Shown: piece after piece, positions 1 to 9,963 of the stretch
Layout of the letters: every line of letters starts with the position of its first letter
Numbering within the stretch: the stretch's first letter is position 1
DNA from: Candidatus Izemoplasma sp.
GTDB lineage: Bacteria > Bacillota_I > Bacilli_A > Izemoplasmatales > Hujiaoplasmataceae
Assembly: GCA_021736305.1 (NCBI GenBank)
Contig: JAIPGD010000004.1
Coordinates: 1 to 63,821, forward strand
Direction: 5' to 3'
Length of the DNA stretch: 63,821 nt
Notes under the pieces: generated by a model
Databases searched by the model: none
The model's input: the letters and a program-made list of their open reading frames with translations, nothing else
Told to the model about the DNA's origin: nothing
Program-made: the position numbers and the translations under genes

Positions 1-1695
1 ATTTTTTAGTTTTTTTAGAACCGAAATATCAGTTGAATATCCGCTTTTAGTTTTTTTCTTTGCTGGCAAATTAAGTTTTTCAAATAATATTTCACTTAAT
101 TGTTTTGGTGAATTAATATTAAATTCTTCACCTGCTAAATTATAAATATGTTTTTGAAGTTCTAATATTTTTTTATCTAAAGTTTCACCAAATTCAATTA
201 ATTTATCTTTATTTATAGTTATACCAGCATATTCCATTTTTGCCAAAGTATTAGCGAGAGGAAGTTCAATTTCATAATATAACTTTTCTTGTTGATTATC
301 TTTGAGTTTTTTTAAAGTTTCAGCTTTTAATAACTTTATTGCTTTTACTTTAGTAATTATATGTTTGATATATTTTTCTTTATCAGGTATATGCTTTTTT
401 GCTCCTCTTCCATAAATTAAATCATCTGATAAAACTTCATAATGGTCTAAAGATTTTACTACTAGTGAAAATTCATCTTGATTAATACTAGCATCAATTA
501 AATATGCCGCTAATAATAAATCAAATTTAATTCCAGATATATCTAAACCATCCCATAAAAGAATTACTTTTAATTTTTTCAAATCATATACGTATTTGTG
601 CTTAGATTCATCCTTTAACCACTCAATAAATTTATTTGACTTTATCGCAACTTCATAATCAATATAATATGTTTTATCATTTGTTATTAATCCAAAACCT
701 AATTTATTTGCTTTATGATAGTTATCTTCGTATGTTTCTATAAATAAATATCCATCATTTAAGGCTATTTTATTTAAACTATCTATATCTTCAACATTTA
801 TAAAATTATATTTTTCAATTTTTTTATCCTTATTTAATTCTCTCAAAAAAGAATTAAAATTCATTTTTTGATAAAAATCTCGTAATTTATCAATATTAAA
901 TCCATTGTATTTTGCTTTTTCAATGTTTAAGTCATTATCAAAATCTGTTTCTATTGTCGCAAGTTTTTTAGAAAATTTTGCAATTTCAATGTTTTCTTCA
1001 ATTCTTTCCTTTAATTTGCCTGATAAATTTGAAATATTCTCAATAATATTTTCAACGTTATTGTATTTATCAAGTAATTTTTGTGCTGTTTTTTTCCCTA
1101 CACCTTTTATTCCCGGTATATTGTCTGAACTATCACCAACTAAACCTTTATAATCAGGAACTTGATTAGGAGTCAACCCCATTTTTTCATAAAGAGACTT
1201 TTTATCTAAAACTTCTACTTCACTAAGTCCTTTTTTCGAAATTAATTGATATACATTCTCATCTATTAATTGCATTAAATCTTGATCATTACTATAAATA
1301 GTTATTTTATCAAATTTACTCTTAAAATGTTTTGTAGCATAACCTATAACATCATCAGCCTCATATCTTTCTTCTCTATAGCAATAAACTCCTGCAGCTT
1401 CTAGATATTCTTCCATATATGGAAATTGTTCTTTTAATTCTTCAGGAGCATCTTTTCTAGTACCTTTATATTCTTCGTATATTTCATGTCTATGTGTTTT
1501 GCCTATCGAATCTAAAGCAACAATTATATGAGTATAATCTCTATTCAATAAATTATTCATTGCTCTAACAAAGCCAAAGATTCCATTAGTATATCGGCCA
1601 TCTTTAGTTTTCATAAGATTCCCTGAATAGGCAGTTGCATAGTATGACCTAAACAATAAATTACTTGCATCAATTAATAATAAGTTCTTTTCCAT
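1..1695 (-). CDS. polA: DNA polymerase I, N-terminal part (cut by window edge)
   Basis: Replicative repair and Okazaki-fragment polymerase. The open frame runs from ATG at 1695, behind a good ribosome site (AGAGGTGG), to the window edge, giving 565 codons. Residues 1 to about 290 form the 5'-3' nuclease, with EADDVIG, SNDQDLMQL and GDSSDNIPGIKGVGKKTA. The middle third looks like a 3'-5' exonuclease fold in which the first acidic motif is degenerate (FIETYED), so proofreading is probably lost, as in Bacillus PolA. The last residues enter the polymerase domain (NSPKQLSEILFEKLNLP). A terminator separates it from coaX, so it is probably transcribed on its own. Confidence 0.95.
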   Translation of the reverse strand, partial: MEKNLLLIDASNLLFRSYYATAYSGNLMKTKDGRYTNGIFGFVRAMNNLLNRDYTHIIVALDSIGKTHRHEIYEEYKGTRKDAPEELKEQFPYMEEYLEAAGVYCYREERYEADDVIGYATKHFKSKFDKITIYSNDQDLMQLIDENVYQLISKKGLSEVEVLDKKSLYEKMGLTPNQVPDYKGLVGDSSDNIPGIKGVGKKTAQKLLDKYNNVENIIENISNLSGKLKERIEENIEIAKFSKKLATIETDFDNDLNIEKAKYNGFNIDKLRDFYQKMNFNSFLRELNKDKKIEKYNFINVEDIDSLNKIALNDGYLFIETYEDNYHKANKLGFGLITNDKTYYIDYEVAIKSNKFIEWLKDESKHKYVYDLKKLKVILLWDGLDISGIKFDLLLAAYLIDASINQDEFSLVVKSLDHYEVLSDDLIYGRGAKKHIPDKEKYIKHIITKVKAIKLLKAETLKKLKDNQQEKLYYEIELPLANTLAKMEYAGITINKDKLIEFGETLDKKILELQKHIYNLAGEEFNINSPKQLSEILFEKLNLPAKKKTKSGYSTDISVLKKLKN

Positions 1696-1737
1696 AGTCC
1701 ACCTCTTTGACTTATTTATTTTATCATAGATATGAAA

Positions 1738-1763
1738 AAAATGCACTTGGACAAGTGCATTTT
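1738..1763 (-). terminator. Rho-independent terminator after coaX
   Basis: Inverted repeat ATGCACTTG / CAAGTGCAT, followed on the minus strand by a run of seven T. It lies between the coaX stop and the polA start and would end the peptidase/coaX operon. Confidence 0.85.
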
Positions 1764-1778
1764 CATTGCGAATATTTT

Positions 1779-2525
1779 TTAACTATTTTTTTTCAAAATA
1801 ATAAGTAATCCTTTTAAAATCAACAAATCATCTCGAATTATATCTTGATGACAAAGTGAATGAATAAATCTTGCATGTCCACCTGTCATAATCACTTTTA
1901 AATCTTGATTGTTAATTTCAGTTTTAATTCTTCCTACCATTCCATCAACCATTGATGCATGGCCATAAATTAAACCTGATTTAAATGCATCAACAGAATT
2001 CTTACCTAAAGTATTCTTTGGAGCTTGTAGTTCTACTTGAGGTAATAAAGAAGTTTTTGAAAATAAAGCATCTTTACTTGTTGTTAAACCAGTCGCTATT
2101 GCAACTCCTTTAAGAATCTTATCTTCAATATAAGTAAAAGTAGTAGCTGTTCCTAAATCTATAATTAAACAAGTTTGACTATAAATATTTGTAGCTGCAA
2201 CTGAATTACCGATTAAATCAGCTCCTACTTCTTTTGGATTATCTGAATTAATTTGAATGCCAGTTTTTACTCCTTGGCCCACAAATAAAGGCTTAATATT
2301 ATAGCGGCTTAAAAAATAATCTCGAAAAACTTCATTTAACTCTGGAACTACTGAAGCAATTATAGCTTCATTACAATCATCAATATAATCATTTAAAATT
2401 ATAGTGTATTCATCAGCTGATCGAGTTTTATCTGTATTAATCCGATAAAGTTTATTTATTTCTTCACCAGTATTTGAAAGACCAATGGCAATTGTTGTAT
2501 TTCCAATATCAATCGCTATCTTCAT
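1779..2525 (-). CDS. coaX: Type III pantothenate kinase
   Basis: Phosphorylates pantothenate, the first step of coenzyme A synthesis in the cytoplasm. It is 248 residues, slightly short for the family. The ASKHA-fold motifs are present: DIGNT at residues 6-10, GADLIGN at 101-107 and DLGTATTF at 123-130. It is the last gene of the operon running from the M20 dipeptidase, 26 bases behind a pantothenate-type ECF S-component, so uptake and phosphorylation of the vitamin are coupled. CoaX enzymes use a monovalent cation and are insensitive to CoA feedback (family knowledge). Confidence 0.95.
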   Translation of the reverse strand: MKIAIDIGNTTIAIGLSNTGEEINKLYRINTDKTRSADEYTIILNDYIDDCNEAIIASVVPELNEVFRDYFLSRYNIKPLFVGQGVKTGIQINSDNPKEVGADLIGNSVAATNIYSQTCLIIDLGTATTFTYIEDKILKGVAIATGLTTSKDALFSKTSLLPQVELQAPKNTLGKNSVDAFKSGLIYGHASMVDGMVGRIKTEINNQDLKVIMTGGHARFIHSLCHQDIIRDDLLILKGLLIILKKNS

Positions 2526-2551
2526 AATCCACTTCCTATCTTAATATTCAA

Positions 2552-3223
2552 TTAATCTTGAGTAGTTGTATCTATATTGTTCAAATCAGAATTTGTCATG
2601 TATTTTTTTATTCCAAAGTCCTTTGCTAATCTTAGAACAATGACCGAACCAATTAATCCAGCTGCTGCAGCTTCAAGCAATTGTATCCACGGAAATCCTA
2701 TTAAGAATATCCAAGTAAAGATAAAATATTCAAAGGTTTCTTTATTATAAGGTAATTCAAGAACCATTGGGAACACAGTATAAAGAAGACTTAGAGTAAT
2801 AATGGTATGAACCAAACTTAAAATAAAAAAACTGACAAAAATTGCAATTGATTTTGATGAGAAAAGTTTTAAAGCAAAATCCACAAAATAAACAATTAAA
2901 AAACCAAAAATAAATCTTGGTAATATCGCTACCCAAGGATAATAAAACAATGGTGATCCATAAATAAATGCAGCAATATTAGATATAATACCAAATGCTA
3001 GTCCTAAATAAATACCAAATCGTTTTCCCATTAATGCAGCCCCAATTAAAACAGGAATATGAATAATTGTTGCTTCAACTGTTCCAACAATTCTAAAGAA
3101 TCCCCAAGTAGTGCCCCATGGTGCTGGTACTAGGCCTAATAAAGCAATGATGGCTATAAACATAGCTAGAATAGTCATCTCTCTAGTTTTTTCTTTGTTG
3201 CTTAATACTTTTTTTTCTTTCAT
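2552..3223 (-). CDS. panT: ECF transporter S component, probably for pantothenate
   Basis: Membrane protein of about 223 residues with five or six hydrophobic segments, starting with a cytoplasmic Lys-rich tail. The stretch IIHIPVLIGAALMGKRFGIY resembles pantothenate-type S-components, and the neighbour coaX supports that substrate. S-components bind the vitamin and use a shared EcfA/A'/T module, which is not in this window. An upstream ATG at 3259 keeps the frame open, but ATG at 3223 has the ribosome site (GGAAAGG) at normal spacing. A small CCAC/GTGG hairpin lies just before that site (3242-3253). Substrate is inferred from context. Confidence 0.8.
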   Translation of the reverse strand: MKEKKVLSNKEKTREMTILAMFIAIIALLGLVPAPWGTTWGFFRIVGTVEATIIHIPVLIGAALMGKRFGIYLGLAFGIISNIAAFIYGSPLFYYPWVAILPRFIFGFLIVYFVDFALKLFSSKSIAIFVSFFILSLVHTIITLSLLYTVFPMVLELPYNKETFEYFIFTWIFLIGFPWIQLLEAAAAGLIGSVIVLRLAKDFGIKKYMTNSDLNNIDTTTQD

Positions 3224-3283
3224 TTTCTTTTCCTTTCCAAGCCACTTACGTGGTCTCATAAGAACTATATTTTAAAACGAATT

Positions 3284-4348
3284 TTAAACGTTCGCTTTAA
3301 TTTCTTTTATTATATCATAATCAATGGTTTCTAACATAGCTAAAACCATTTGTTTAACGGCTTTATAATCATCTTTGTGTATCATCGAAGTCGTTGAATG
3401 AATATATCTAGCTGGCATTCCAATCGTACACGCCAAAATTCCGCCTCTTGACAATTGTGCAGCCGCTGCATCTGTTCCACCTTTAGAACTGTAATATTGA
3501 TATTTAATGTTATTTTTTTTAGCTAATTCTTCAATAAACTTTTTTAATCCTTGATGCATTAAAGTTCTTGGATCATAAAAACGAATTAAAAACCCATCTC
3601 CTAAAGTTCCACCAACATCAGTTTTTTCAAATGTATCACTACAAGGCGAACAATCAACTGCAATGAATAAATCAGGATTAATTTTATAAGAAGAGGTAAT
3701 TGCTCCCCTTAAACCAACTTCTTCTTGAACAGAAGCTCCAGCATAAAATTTAGATTTTAGTTTGCTTTTATCAAGACTTTCTAGAATGTCTAATGCCATA
3801 GCTGATCCAAAGCGGTTATCCCAAGCTTTAGAAAATATCTTTTTACCATCAATTGATTCTTTATAGTCATTTTCAAATACAATTTGTTGCCCGATTTTAA
3901 TTCCTATTTCTTTTGCATGTTCATCATCATCGGCACCAATATCTAAGTGAAAATCATCAAAACTTGAAACTTGTTTATTTGACTTATCTTTCATTAAATG
4001 TGGTGGTTTAGCTCCAACAACTCCCGGAACAAAAGAACCATCATCTCTCACAACATTCATATGTTGGGAAACAACTACTTGTGGGCTAATACCACCTATA
4101 GCCATCATTTTAATGGTTCCATTTTTGTTTATACCTACAACCATTGCGCCAATTTCATCCATATGGCCCGCTAACATTATCGTTGGCCCTTTTGAGTCTA
4201 AATTTATCCCACCAAATATTGAACCTAAATTATCTTCAATAACTTCATCAGATAAATCTTCTAAATGCTTTCTCATGTAACTTCTAACATATTTTTCGTG
4301 ACTTGATACACCTGGAATTTCTACTAAATCTTTATAATATTTTTTCAT
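3284..4348 (-). CDS. M42 family aminopeptidase (glutamyl aminopeptidase/deblocking type)
   Basis: Cytoplasmic zinc or cobalt aminopeptidase that finishes peptide degradation; family members form large tetrahedral dodecamers. It is 354 residues. Visible metal and catalytic motifs are AGHMDEIG (about residue 60), AWDNRFG, QEEVGLRGA and DCSPCSDT, plus a C-terminal IHSTTSMIH. It follows trmB by one base and precedes panT by about 60 bases in the same operon. Together with the M20 dipeptidase at the head of the operon it suggests peptide use as a nutrient source. Exact substrate preference (Glu/Asp versus general) cannot be read from sequence. Confidence 0.92.
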   Translation of the reverse strand: MKKYYKDLVEIPGVSSHEKYVRSYMRKHLEDLSDEVIEDNLGSIFGGINLDSKGPTIMLAGHMDEIGAMVVGINKNGTIKMMAIGGISPQVVVSQHMNVVRDDGSFVPGVVGAKPPHLMKDKSNKQVSSFDDFHLDIGADDDEHAKEIGIKIGQQIVFENDYKESIDGKKIFSKAWDNRFGSAMALDILESLDKSKLKSKFYAGASVQEEVGLRGAITSSYKINPDLFIAVDCSPCSDTFEKTDVGGTLGDGFLIRFYDPRTLMHQGLKKFIEELAKKNNIKYQYYSSKGGTDAAAAQLSRGGILACTIGMPARYIHSTTSMIHKDDYKAVKQMVLAMLETIDYDIIKEIKANV

Positions 4349-4349
4349 T

Positions 4350-4997
4350 TTAAACTCCCTTGTGAATCGATTTTAGATAATATATCGATTTGTTATCTTC
4401 GACAAATTTTATTTCAAATTCCGTTTGAATATTATTTTCTGGAAGATGCTTATATAAATCTAAAGAAACATCATCTACGGAAAAATGAATTGCATTATTT
4501 AGTTGCATTAATGAGTATTCAAACAAAGGATAATTATCAGTTTTTAAATAGATATGTCCTAAATTTTGTAGGATATTATGATATCTACTTAAATATCTTG
4601 GTGAAGTTAATCTTCTTTTTTCGTGTCTTCTTTTTGGCCACGGATCCGAAAAATTAAGATAAATATTTCTGACTTCATTTTGGCCAAATATTTCTGTGAT
4701 GTTTACTGCATCAAAACGAATAAGTTTTATATTGTTAAGTGGTTGAACAATCAGTTTTTCTAACGCTCTTACAATGACTGAATCAAACTTTTCGATTCCA
4801 ATATAATTTATATTGGGATTTTTTTCTGCTGCTTCATAGATAAATTTACCTTTTCCACAGCCAATTTCGAGTTCAATCGGATTATCATTGCCAAAAAACT
4901 CATGCCACTCGCCTTTATGTTTTTTAGGCTTCTCAACAACATAACTTGGATAAGAATTAATTAATTCCTTTGCATATTTAACATTTCTTAATCGCAT
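4350..4997 (-). CDS. trmB: tRNA (guanine-N7-)-methyltransferase
   Basis: Makes m7G46 in the variable loop of tRNA using S-adenosylmethionine. It is 215 residues, the normal size. The SAM-binding motif ELEIGCGKGKFIYEAA is near residue 42, and the family signature NFSDPWPKRRHEKRRL is near residue 115. It begins MRLRNVKYAKELI, the usual N terminus. It sits tightly between the two peptidase genes, with gaps of one or two bases, and so is expressed with them. Confidence 0.96.
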   Translation of the reverse strand: MRLRNVKYAKELINSYPSYVVEKPKKHKGEWHEFFGNDNPIELEIGCGKGKFIYEAAEKNPNINYIGIEKFDSVIVRALEKLIVQPLNNIKLIRFDAVNITEIFGQNEVRNIYLNFSDPWPKRRHEKRRLTSPRYLSRYHNILQNLGHIYLKTDNYPLFEYSLMQLNNAIHFSVDDVSLDLYKHLPENNIQTEFEIKFVEDNKSIYYLKSIHKGV

Positions 4998-4999
4998 AT

Positions 5000-6352
5000 T
5001 TATTCTCCCGCTAGTTTTACTATTCCTTCTGCATAAATCGCAATTGCAGTAATCATATCTTTAATAACTAAATATTCATTTGGTTGATGTGCTAGATCAG
5101 TATTTCCAGGTAAAGCAGGCCCAAAAGCTACCGCTTTTTTTAGTGCTCTTGCATAAGTTCCTCCACCAATACTAAGGATTTTGCTTTCAGTATCATTGGT
5201 GTATTTTTTATACGCTTCATGCAAAGCTTTAACTAAATAGTCGTCTGGTGAAACATAGTGATGTTTTGAATTGAATTTTTTATTGTAGTTAAGTGCAAAC
5301 TCTTTTCCAGATTTGATAATTTTCTTTTCGCCTTCTTCAAAAACATAATTTTTCGGATAACGAATATTAACACCTATTTCAACATCTTTTCCATCATAAT
5401 GAATAAAAGCTAAGTTTAAAGTCAAATCATCCATTTCTTTATCCGTGATATCGATATCAAGTTTTTTTCCTAGATAATCATTCGTTAGATATTTATTTAA
5501 CATATTAATAAACGGGTTATTTGTTTGTCTCTTTAAAAACTTAACCATTAGAGAAATTGCATTAATCCCTAAATGTGGCCAAGCAGCATGAGCATTCTTT
5601 CCATAGACAATATATTTGTCTTCTTTGATTTCACCTTGAATTTTATTTTCTTTTAAAAATTTATTAAATTCTTTTTCTTTGTCTTCACTTAATACCGCTA
5701 CACATTCATCAGGCACTACATTAAATCTATCTCCTGAATTAAGTGATTTAATCAATTTATCTGTTGCTCTTCCAGTATATGTAAAAGCATAGATTCCTTT
5801 TTCTGCATAAATAAGCGGAAATTCAGCATCAGGAGCGAAGCCTAAATCTGGCATAGCTTCCTTTTCTAAATATCTTTGTAAGCCTCTCATTCCTGATTCT
5901 TCATCACATCCCAGAATTAATCTTACTTTTTTATTTAATTTAATTCCATGATCTTTGATCATCTTCATGGCTATATAAGCTGCTATTGTAGGACCTTTGT
6001 CATCCATAGCACCTCTAGCATAAATTTTGCCATCTTTTTCAAAAGCAGAGAAAGGGGGTTCATCCCATTTTCCACCTGCAGGCACTACATCTAGATGACC
6101 TAGGACTCCCAAGACTTCTTCTCCTGAGCCAAATTCTATGTGACCTGCGTAATTATCGATGTTTTTTATAGTAAAACCATCTTTTTTAGCTAAATCTAAC
6201 ATAAAATCTAGAGCTTTTTTGATATCCTTACCAAAAGGCTCTTCTAAATTATCAGGATTATGTTTTTCTAAAACAGTTGGAATTTGTAGTAACTTCTTAG
6301 TTATATCAATATATTCTTCTTCATATTTTTTTGCTATTTCTAACCAATTCAT
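5000..6352 (-). CDS. pepV: M20 family dipeptidase (PepV/Sapep type)
   Basis: Zinc dipeptidase of about 450 residues that cleaves dipeptides in the cytoplasm. Motifs: GHLDVVPAGGKW (first metal ligand), ARGAMDDKGPTIA (bridging Asp), GCDEESGMRG (catalytic Glu and ligand), and a C-terminal metal His in GNTDLAHQPNE. A GTG at 6361 keeps the frame open, but ATG at 6352 has AGGA ten bases upstream and gives the family N terminus MNWLEIAKKYE. It heads the five-gene operon that ends with coaX. Confidence 0.93.
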   Translation of the reverse strand: MNWLEIAKKYEEEYIDITKKLLQIPTVLEKHNPDNLEEPFGKDIKKALDFMLDLAKKDGFTIKNIDNYAGHIEFGSGEEVLGVLGHLDVVPAGGKWDEPPFSAFEKDGKIYARGAMDDKGPTIAAYIAMKMIKDHGIKLNKKVRLILGCDEESGMRGLQRYLEKEAMPDLGFAPDAEFPLIYAEKGIYAFTYTGRATDKLIKSLNSGDRFNVVPDECVAVLSEDKEKEFNKFLKENKIQGEIKEDKYIVYGKNAHAAWPHLGINAISLMVKFLKRQTNNPFINMLNKYLTNDYLGKKLDIDITDKEMDDLTLNLAFIHYDGKDVEIGVNIRYPKNYVFEEGEKKIIKSGKEFALNYNKKFNSKHHYVSPDDYLVKALHEAYKKYTNDTESKILSIGGGTYARALKKAVAFGPALPGNTDLAHQPNEYLVIKDMITAIAIYAEGIVKLAGE

Positions 6353-6375
6353 TAATATCACATCCTATCATAGTT

Positions 6376-6403
6376 ATTTTATCATATGGTCAAGGTTTTG
6401 CAA
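6376..6403 (-). promoter_or_regulatory. Promoter of the pepV-coaX operon
   Basis: -35 TTGCAA (6398-6403), 16-base spacer, -10 TAAAAT (6376-6381) on the minus strand, with pepV starting about 25 bases downstream. It is divergent from the metal ATPase promoter. Confidence 0.55.
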
Positions 6404-6437
6404 ACACTAAACCCTACATCTTTTTATTAAACTCTAT

Positions 6438-6467
6438 TTGACTTTAATATATAAATATTAGTATAAT
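6438..6467 (+). promoter_or_regulatory. Promoter of the metal ATPase gene
   Basis: -35 TTGACT (6438-6443), 18-base spacer, -10 TATAAT (6462-6467). The spacer and -10 are rich in TAATATT repeats that could hold an operator, but no clear metal-regulator box is recognised. Confidence 0.6.
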
Positions 6468-6495
6468 ATTAAAGAGACTCAACAGGAAAGGAAAA

Positions 6496-8646
6496 GTGGA
6501 CAAGATGGTAAGAAAAATCAAAATGGAAAACCTTACTTGTTCTAACTGTATTGCTAAGGTTGAACGAAGAACCACTAGACTTAAATATGTTAATAGCGCA
6601 TCTTTTAACTACGCCAATCAGATTTTACTAGTAGATTTTAAAGATAACTATAACGAAGAGAAAGCTTTAGAGGATATTAAGGGGATAGTAAATGTCCTTG
6701 AAGATAATATAATTACCCATTATTTAGAAGATAAAATAGAAAAAAAACAGAAAAAATTTGTTAATGAATATAAGTATGTATTAATTGGTATTTTTATTAT
6801 TTTGTTAGATATAATTGGATACCGTTTATTTCCATTATTTAATAACCTTTTCGGAATAAATATCCCTCAAATAGAATCACCTATTAGTGATATTCTATAT
6901 TGGGTAGGATATTTATTTCTAATTTCTAAGATGGCAACTCTTCAAATTAAAGGAATTAAAAACTTTAATATTTTCAATGAAAATACTTTGATGATAATTG
7001 CAACTATTGCTGCAATGGCAATTGGTCAATATGAAGAAGCTATAGCTGTTGTGATTTTTTATTCAGTTGGCGAATATCTTCAAAACCGTGCAGTTCAAAA
7101 ATCACGAGATGAAGTATCATCTTTAATAAATTTGAAAGTTGATTATGCTAATGTATTAATCAATTCAGAAGTTGTGATTAAAGAACCTACTCAAGTTGAA
7201 ATCGGTGATATTTTAGTCATTAAAAATGGCGAACGAATACCTTTAGATGGAGTAATTATAAAAGGTTCGACTTCACTCAATACTTCTGAATTAACTGGCG
7301 AATCAAAATTGCGCACTGTTAACAAAGGTGATGAAGTCCTTAGTGGGAATATAAATGTGGGCGATATTATTCACCTAAAAGTTACTAAAACTTATGAAAA
7401 TTCAACTCTTGCAAAAATTATTGAGTTAATCGAAAACTCAACTAACAAAAAATCAAGAAGAGAATTATTGATAACAAAATTCGCTAGAGTATATACACCT
7501 ATAGTTGTAGGCTTGGCGGTAATTATGGTGTTATCATATTTTGTTTTTGACTGGAGAAATGAAGGTAGTGTAGAACCTTATATCTATGCTGCAGCAATAT
7601 TCTTAGTTATTTCTTGTCCATGTTCACTTGTTTTATCTGTGCCTTTATCTTATTATGCGGGTATAGGAACTGCCGCAAAACACGGAATCTTGTTTAAAGG
7701 TTCATCATATTTACATTCAATTACCGAAGTTGAAACTATCGCTTTAGATAAAACTGGAACTTTAACTCATGGTGATTTTTTCATTCAAGAATATAGTAAT
7801 GATGAAACACTACGTTTAGCCGCTTCCATTGAAAAATATTCAAATCATCCAATCGCAAAAGCAATTGTTGATTTTAACCATCAGCCTACCTTAGATGTCA
7901 AAGACATCCAGGAAGTTCCTGGTTATGGAATTAAAGGTAAAATTGACAATGCCGTAATTTTAGCAGGAAGTAAATCTTTCCTTGCAAAAAACAATATTTT
8001 AGTAGAAGATGAAAAACTTCCGATTGGATCTTATACTTTTGTTGCTTATGACAATAAATATATTGGTTATATAATTATTAAAGACGAACTAAAAGAAACC
8101 TCAATGCAAACTGTAAGAGACTTAACCAAGTATTACGATACAGTTATGTTAACAGGTGACAATGAAAAATCAGCTAGAGATATTGCGATGCAATTAGGTG
8201 GCATTGAATATTACTCAGAATTATTACCAGAAGATAAAATTCGTCAATTTGATAATATAAGAACAAATTCTATTTCAATGTATGTAGGTGATGGTATTAA
8301 TGATGCACCTTTATTAAAAAATGCGGATATTGGTGTTTCAATGGGTTCTGCTTCTGATATTGCTATTGAAGTGTCAGATGTTATAATTATTAACAATGAT
8401 ATAAGATTACTTGATAAAGCATTTAGGATTGCTAAAAAAACTCGCCAATTATCTGCCGAAAATATTATTTTTTCAATTGCAGTAAAAGTAATATTCTTAA
8501 CAATGTCAGCAATAGGCTTTATGTGGATGTGGCTATCAATCTTTGCTGATGTTGGTGTAGCAATTCTCTGTGTCCTTAATGCTTTAAGAATCATATATCA
8601 AAAAAAATATTTAACCAAGAAAAAACACAAAAAACAATTTAGTTAA
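6496..8646 (+). CDS. P1B-type heavy-metal ATPase (Zn/Cd/Pb class)
   Basis: Membrane pump of 716 residues that exports soft divalent metals. An N-terminal HMA domain carries a CSNC metal site (residues 15-18). It is followed by membrane segments, the actuator motif TGES, the intramembrane metal site SCPCSLVLS (near 373), the phosphorylation site DKTGTLT (near 418), the HP motif SNHPIAKAI, TGDN and GDGINDAPL. The C-terminal FADVGVAILCVLNALR favours the zinc/cadmium subgroup over copper pumps. The start is either GTG 6496 or ATG 6505; both have GGAAAGG-type ribosome sites nearby. The CorC-like gene follows by 24 bases. The metal could not be fixed without experiment. Confidence 0.92.
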   Translation: MDKMVRKIKMENLTCSNCIAKVERRTTRLKYVNSASFNYANQILLVDFKDNYNEEKALEDIKGIVNVLEDNIITHYLEDKIEKKQKKFVNEYKYVLIGIFIILLDIIGYRLFPLFNNLFGINIPQIESPISDILYWVGYLFLISKMATLQIKGIKNFNIFNENTLMIIATIAAMAIGQYEEAIAVVIFYSVGEYLQNRAVQKSRDEVSSLINLKVDYANVLINSEVVIKEPTQVEIGDILVIKNGERIPLDGVIIKGSTSLNTSELTGESKLRTVNKGDEVLSGNINVGDIIHLKVTKTYENSTLAKIIELIENSTNKKSRRELLITKFARVYTPIVVGLAVIMVLSYFVFDWRNEGSVEPYIYAAAIFLVISCPCSLVLSVPLSYYAGIGTAAKHGILFKGSSYLHSITEVETIALDKTGTLTHGDFFIQEYSNDETLRLAASIEKYSNHPIAKAIVDFNHQPTLDVKDIQEVPGYGIKGKIDNAVILAGSKSFLAKNNILVEDEKLPIGSYTFVAYDNKYIGYIIIKDELKETSMQTVRDLTKYYDTVMLTGDNEKSARDIAMQLGGIEYYSELLPEDKIRQFDNIRTNSISMYVGDGINDAPLLKNADIGVSMGSASDIAIEVSDVIIINNDIRLLDKAFRIAKKTRQLSAENIIFSIAVKVIFLTMSAIGFMWMWLSIFADVGVAILCVLNALRIIYQKKYLTKKKHKKQFS

Positions 8647-8670
8647 TAATCTTTTAAAGAAGGAATATAT

Positions 8671-9963
8671 ATGGATGTTGGTCTGATTTTAATTTTTATA
8701 GTAATTTTAATATTTATTAATGGGTTTTACGCTGCAAGTGAAATGGCTCTAGTATCATTAAATCCTTCTAAAATTGCTCAACTTGCTAAGGAAGGCAACA
8801 AAAAAGCGCAATTAGTAAAAAAAGTCCAAACTGATTCAACAAGATACCTTTCTACAATACAAGTAGCTATTACCTTAGCTGGTTTTTTATCAAGTGCTTT
8901 AGCTGGTTCAAAACTAGCTGGACGTTTTGTTGATTTTTTCTTACTAATTAATCTTCAAATCCCAGAAACTGTTGCGGTAATTATTATCACTGTGATATTA
9001 TCTTATATTACTTTAGTTTTTGGCGAATTAGTTCCTAAAAGAATTGGTTTAGCTTTTCCAGAAAAACTATCGATTTTTTCTATTAGAATTATATATATAA
9101 CAATGATAATAACTAAACCACTGGTATGGCTATTAACAATTACAAGTAAAGGAGTATTAAGTTTAATCGGTTTTGACAAATTATCTCGTAATAAAGATAT
9201 TTCTGAAGATGAAATTAAAAGGCTGATTAGGCATGGTCATTCTGAGGGATTATATCAAATTGAAGAAAAAGAAATGTTAGAAAATATTTTTAAATTCGAT
9301 GATATTCGTGCAGAAGCAATAATGACACCTAGAACAAATGTATATGCAATCGATATCGATGAATCTAATGATGAAATATTATCGATAATTATCAACTCAA
9401 GTTATTCAAGAATTCCTGTATATAAGGATAAAATAGATAATATTCAAGGTATCATTCATGTAAAAGATGTTTTAATCCAAGCCAATAAATATGGTTTTGA
9501 AAATATTGATATATCTAAAATCTTAAGAGAACCATACTACATACCTACTAGTATAAAAATCAATGCTCTATTTAAGAAAATGCAAGACAATAATTATCAA
9601 ATCGCTATTATATTAGATGACTATGGTGGCATGGAAGGTATCATAACTATTGAAGATTTAATTGAAGAAATTGTTGGAAATATTTATGATGAATATGATA
9701 ATATTGAAGAAGAGGTTAAAAAAGTAGGACCTAATCAATATTTAGTGAATGGAACTATTCCAATCCAAGATATTAATCGTTATTTAAAATTAAAAATCAG
9801 TTCAGATTACGAAACGCTAAGCGGTTTAATTATTGATAAGTTAGAATACATTCCAAAAGCTCATAAAAGCGATATTGTATACTATAAAAACCTTACAATA
9901 GAGGTTAAATCAGTTGTTAATAATCGCATAGAAAAAGTTTTATTAACTATAGAAAAAAAATAG
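8671..9963 (+). CDS. Hemolysin/CorC (CNNM-like) family membrane protein with CBS pair
   Basis: 430 residues. An N-terminal DUF21 membrane domain (about 1-185, with NGFYAASEMALVS and FGELVPKRIGL) precedes a CBS pair (about 205-335, with IMTPRTNVYAID and IAIILDDYGGMEGIITIEDL) and a C-terminal CorC_HlyC domain (about 350-430). Bacterial homologues (MpfA, YhdP, CorB) are linked to Mg2+ export or metal homeostasis; the older name hemolysin is misleading. It is co-directional with the metal ATPase, which supports a role in divalent cation balance. The stop codon lies in the left arm of the following terminator. Confidence 0.9.
   Translation: MDVGLILIFIVILIFINGFYAASEMALVSLNPSKIAQLAKEGNKKAQLVKKVQTDSTRYLSTIQVAITLAGFLSSALAGSKLAGRFVDFFLLINLQIPETVAVIIITVILSYITLVFGELVPKRIGLAFPEKLSIFSIRIIYITMIITKPLVWLLTITSKGVLSLIGFDKLSRNKDISEDEIKRLIRHGHSEGLYQIEEKEMLENIFKFDDIRAEAIMTPRTNVYAIDIDESNDEILSIIINSSYSRIPVYKDKIDNIQGIIHVKDVLIQANKYGFENIDISKILREPYYIPTSIKINALFKKMQDNNYQIAIILDDYGGMEGIITIEDLIEEIVGNIYDEYDNIEEEVKKVGPNQYLVNGTIPIQDINRYLKLKISSDYETLSGLIIDKLEYIPKAHKSDIVYYKNLTIEVKSVVNNRIEKVLLTIEKK

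Noticed and set aside
905-1153. Plus-strand open frame of 82 codons
   Set aside because: Lies antisense inside the nuclease domain of polA; no ribosome site and biased composition of an antisense frame.
8244-8594. Minus-strand frame inside the metal ATPase
   Set aside because: Antisense shadow of a conserved gene.
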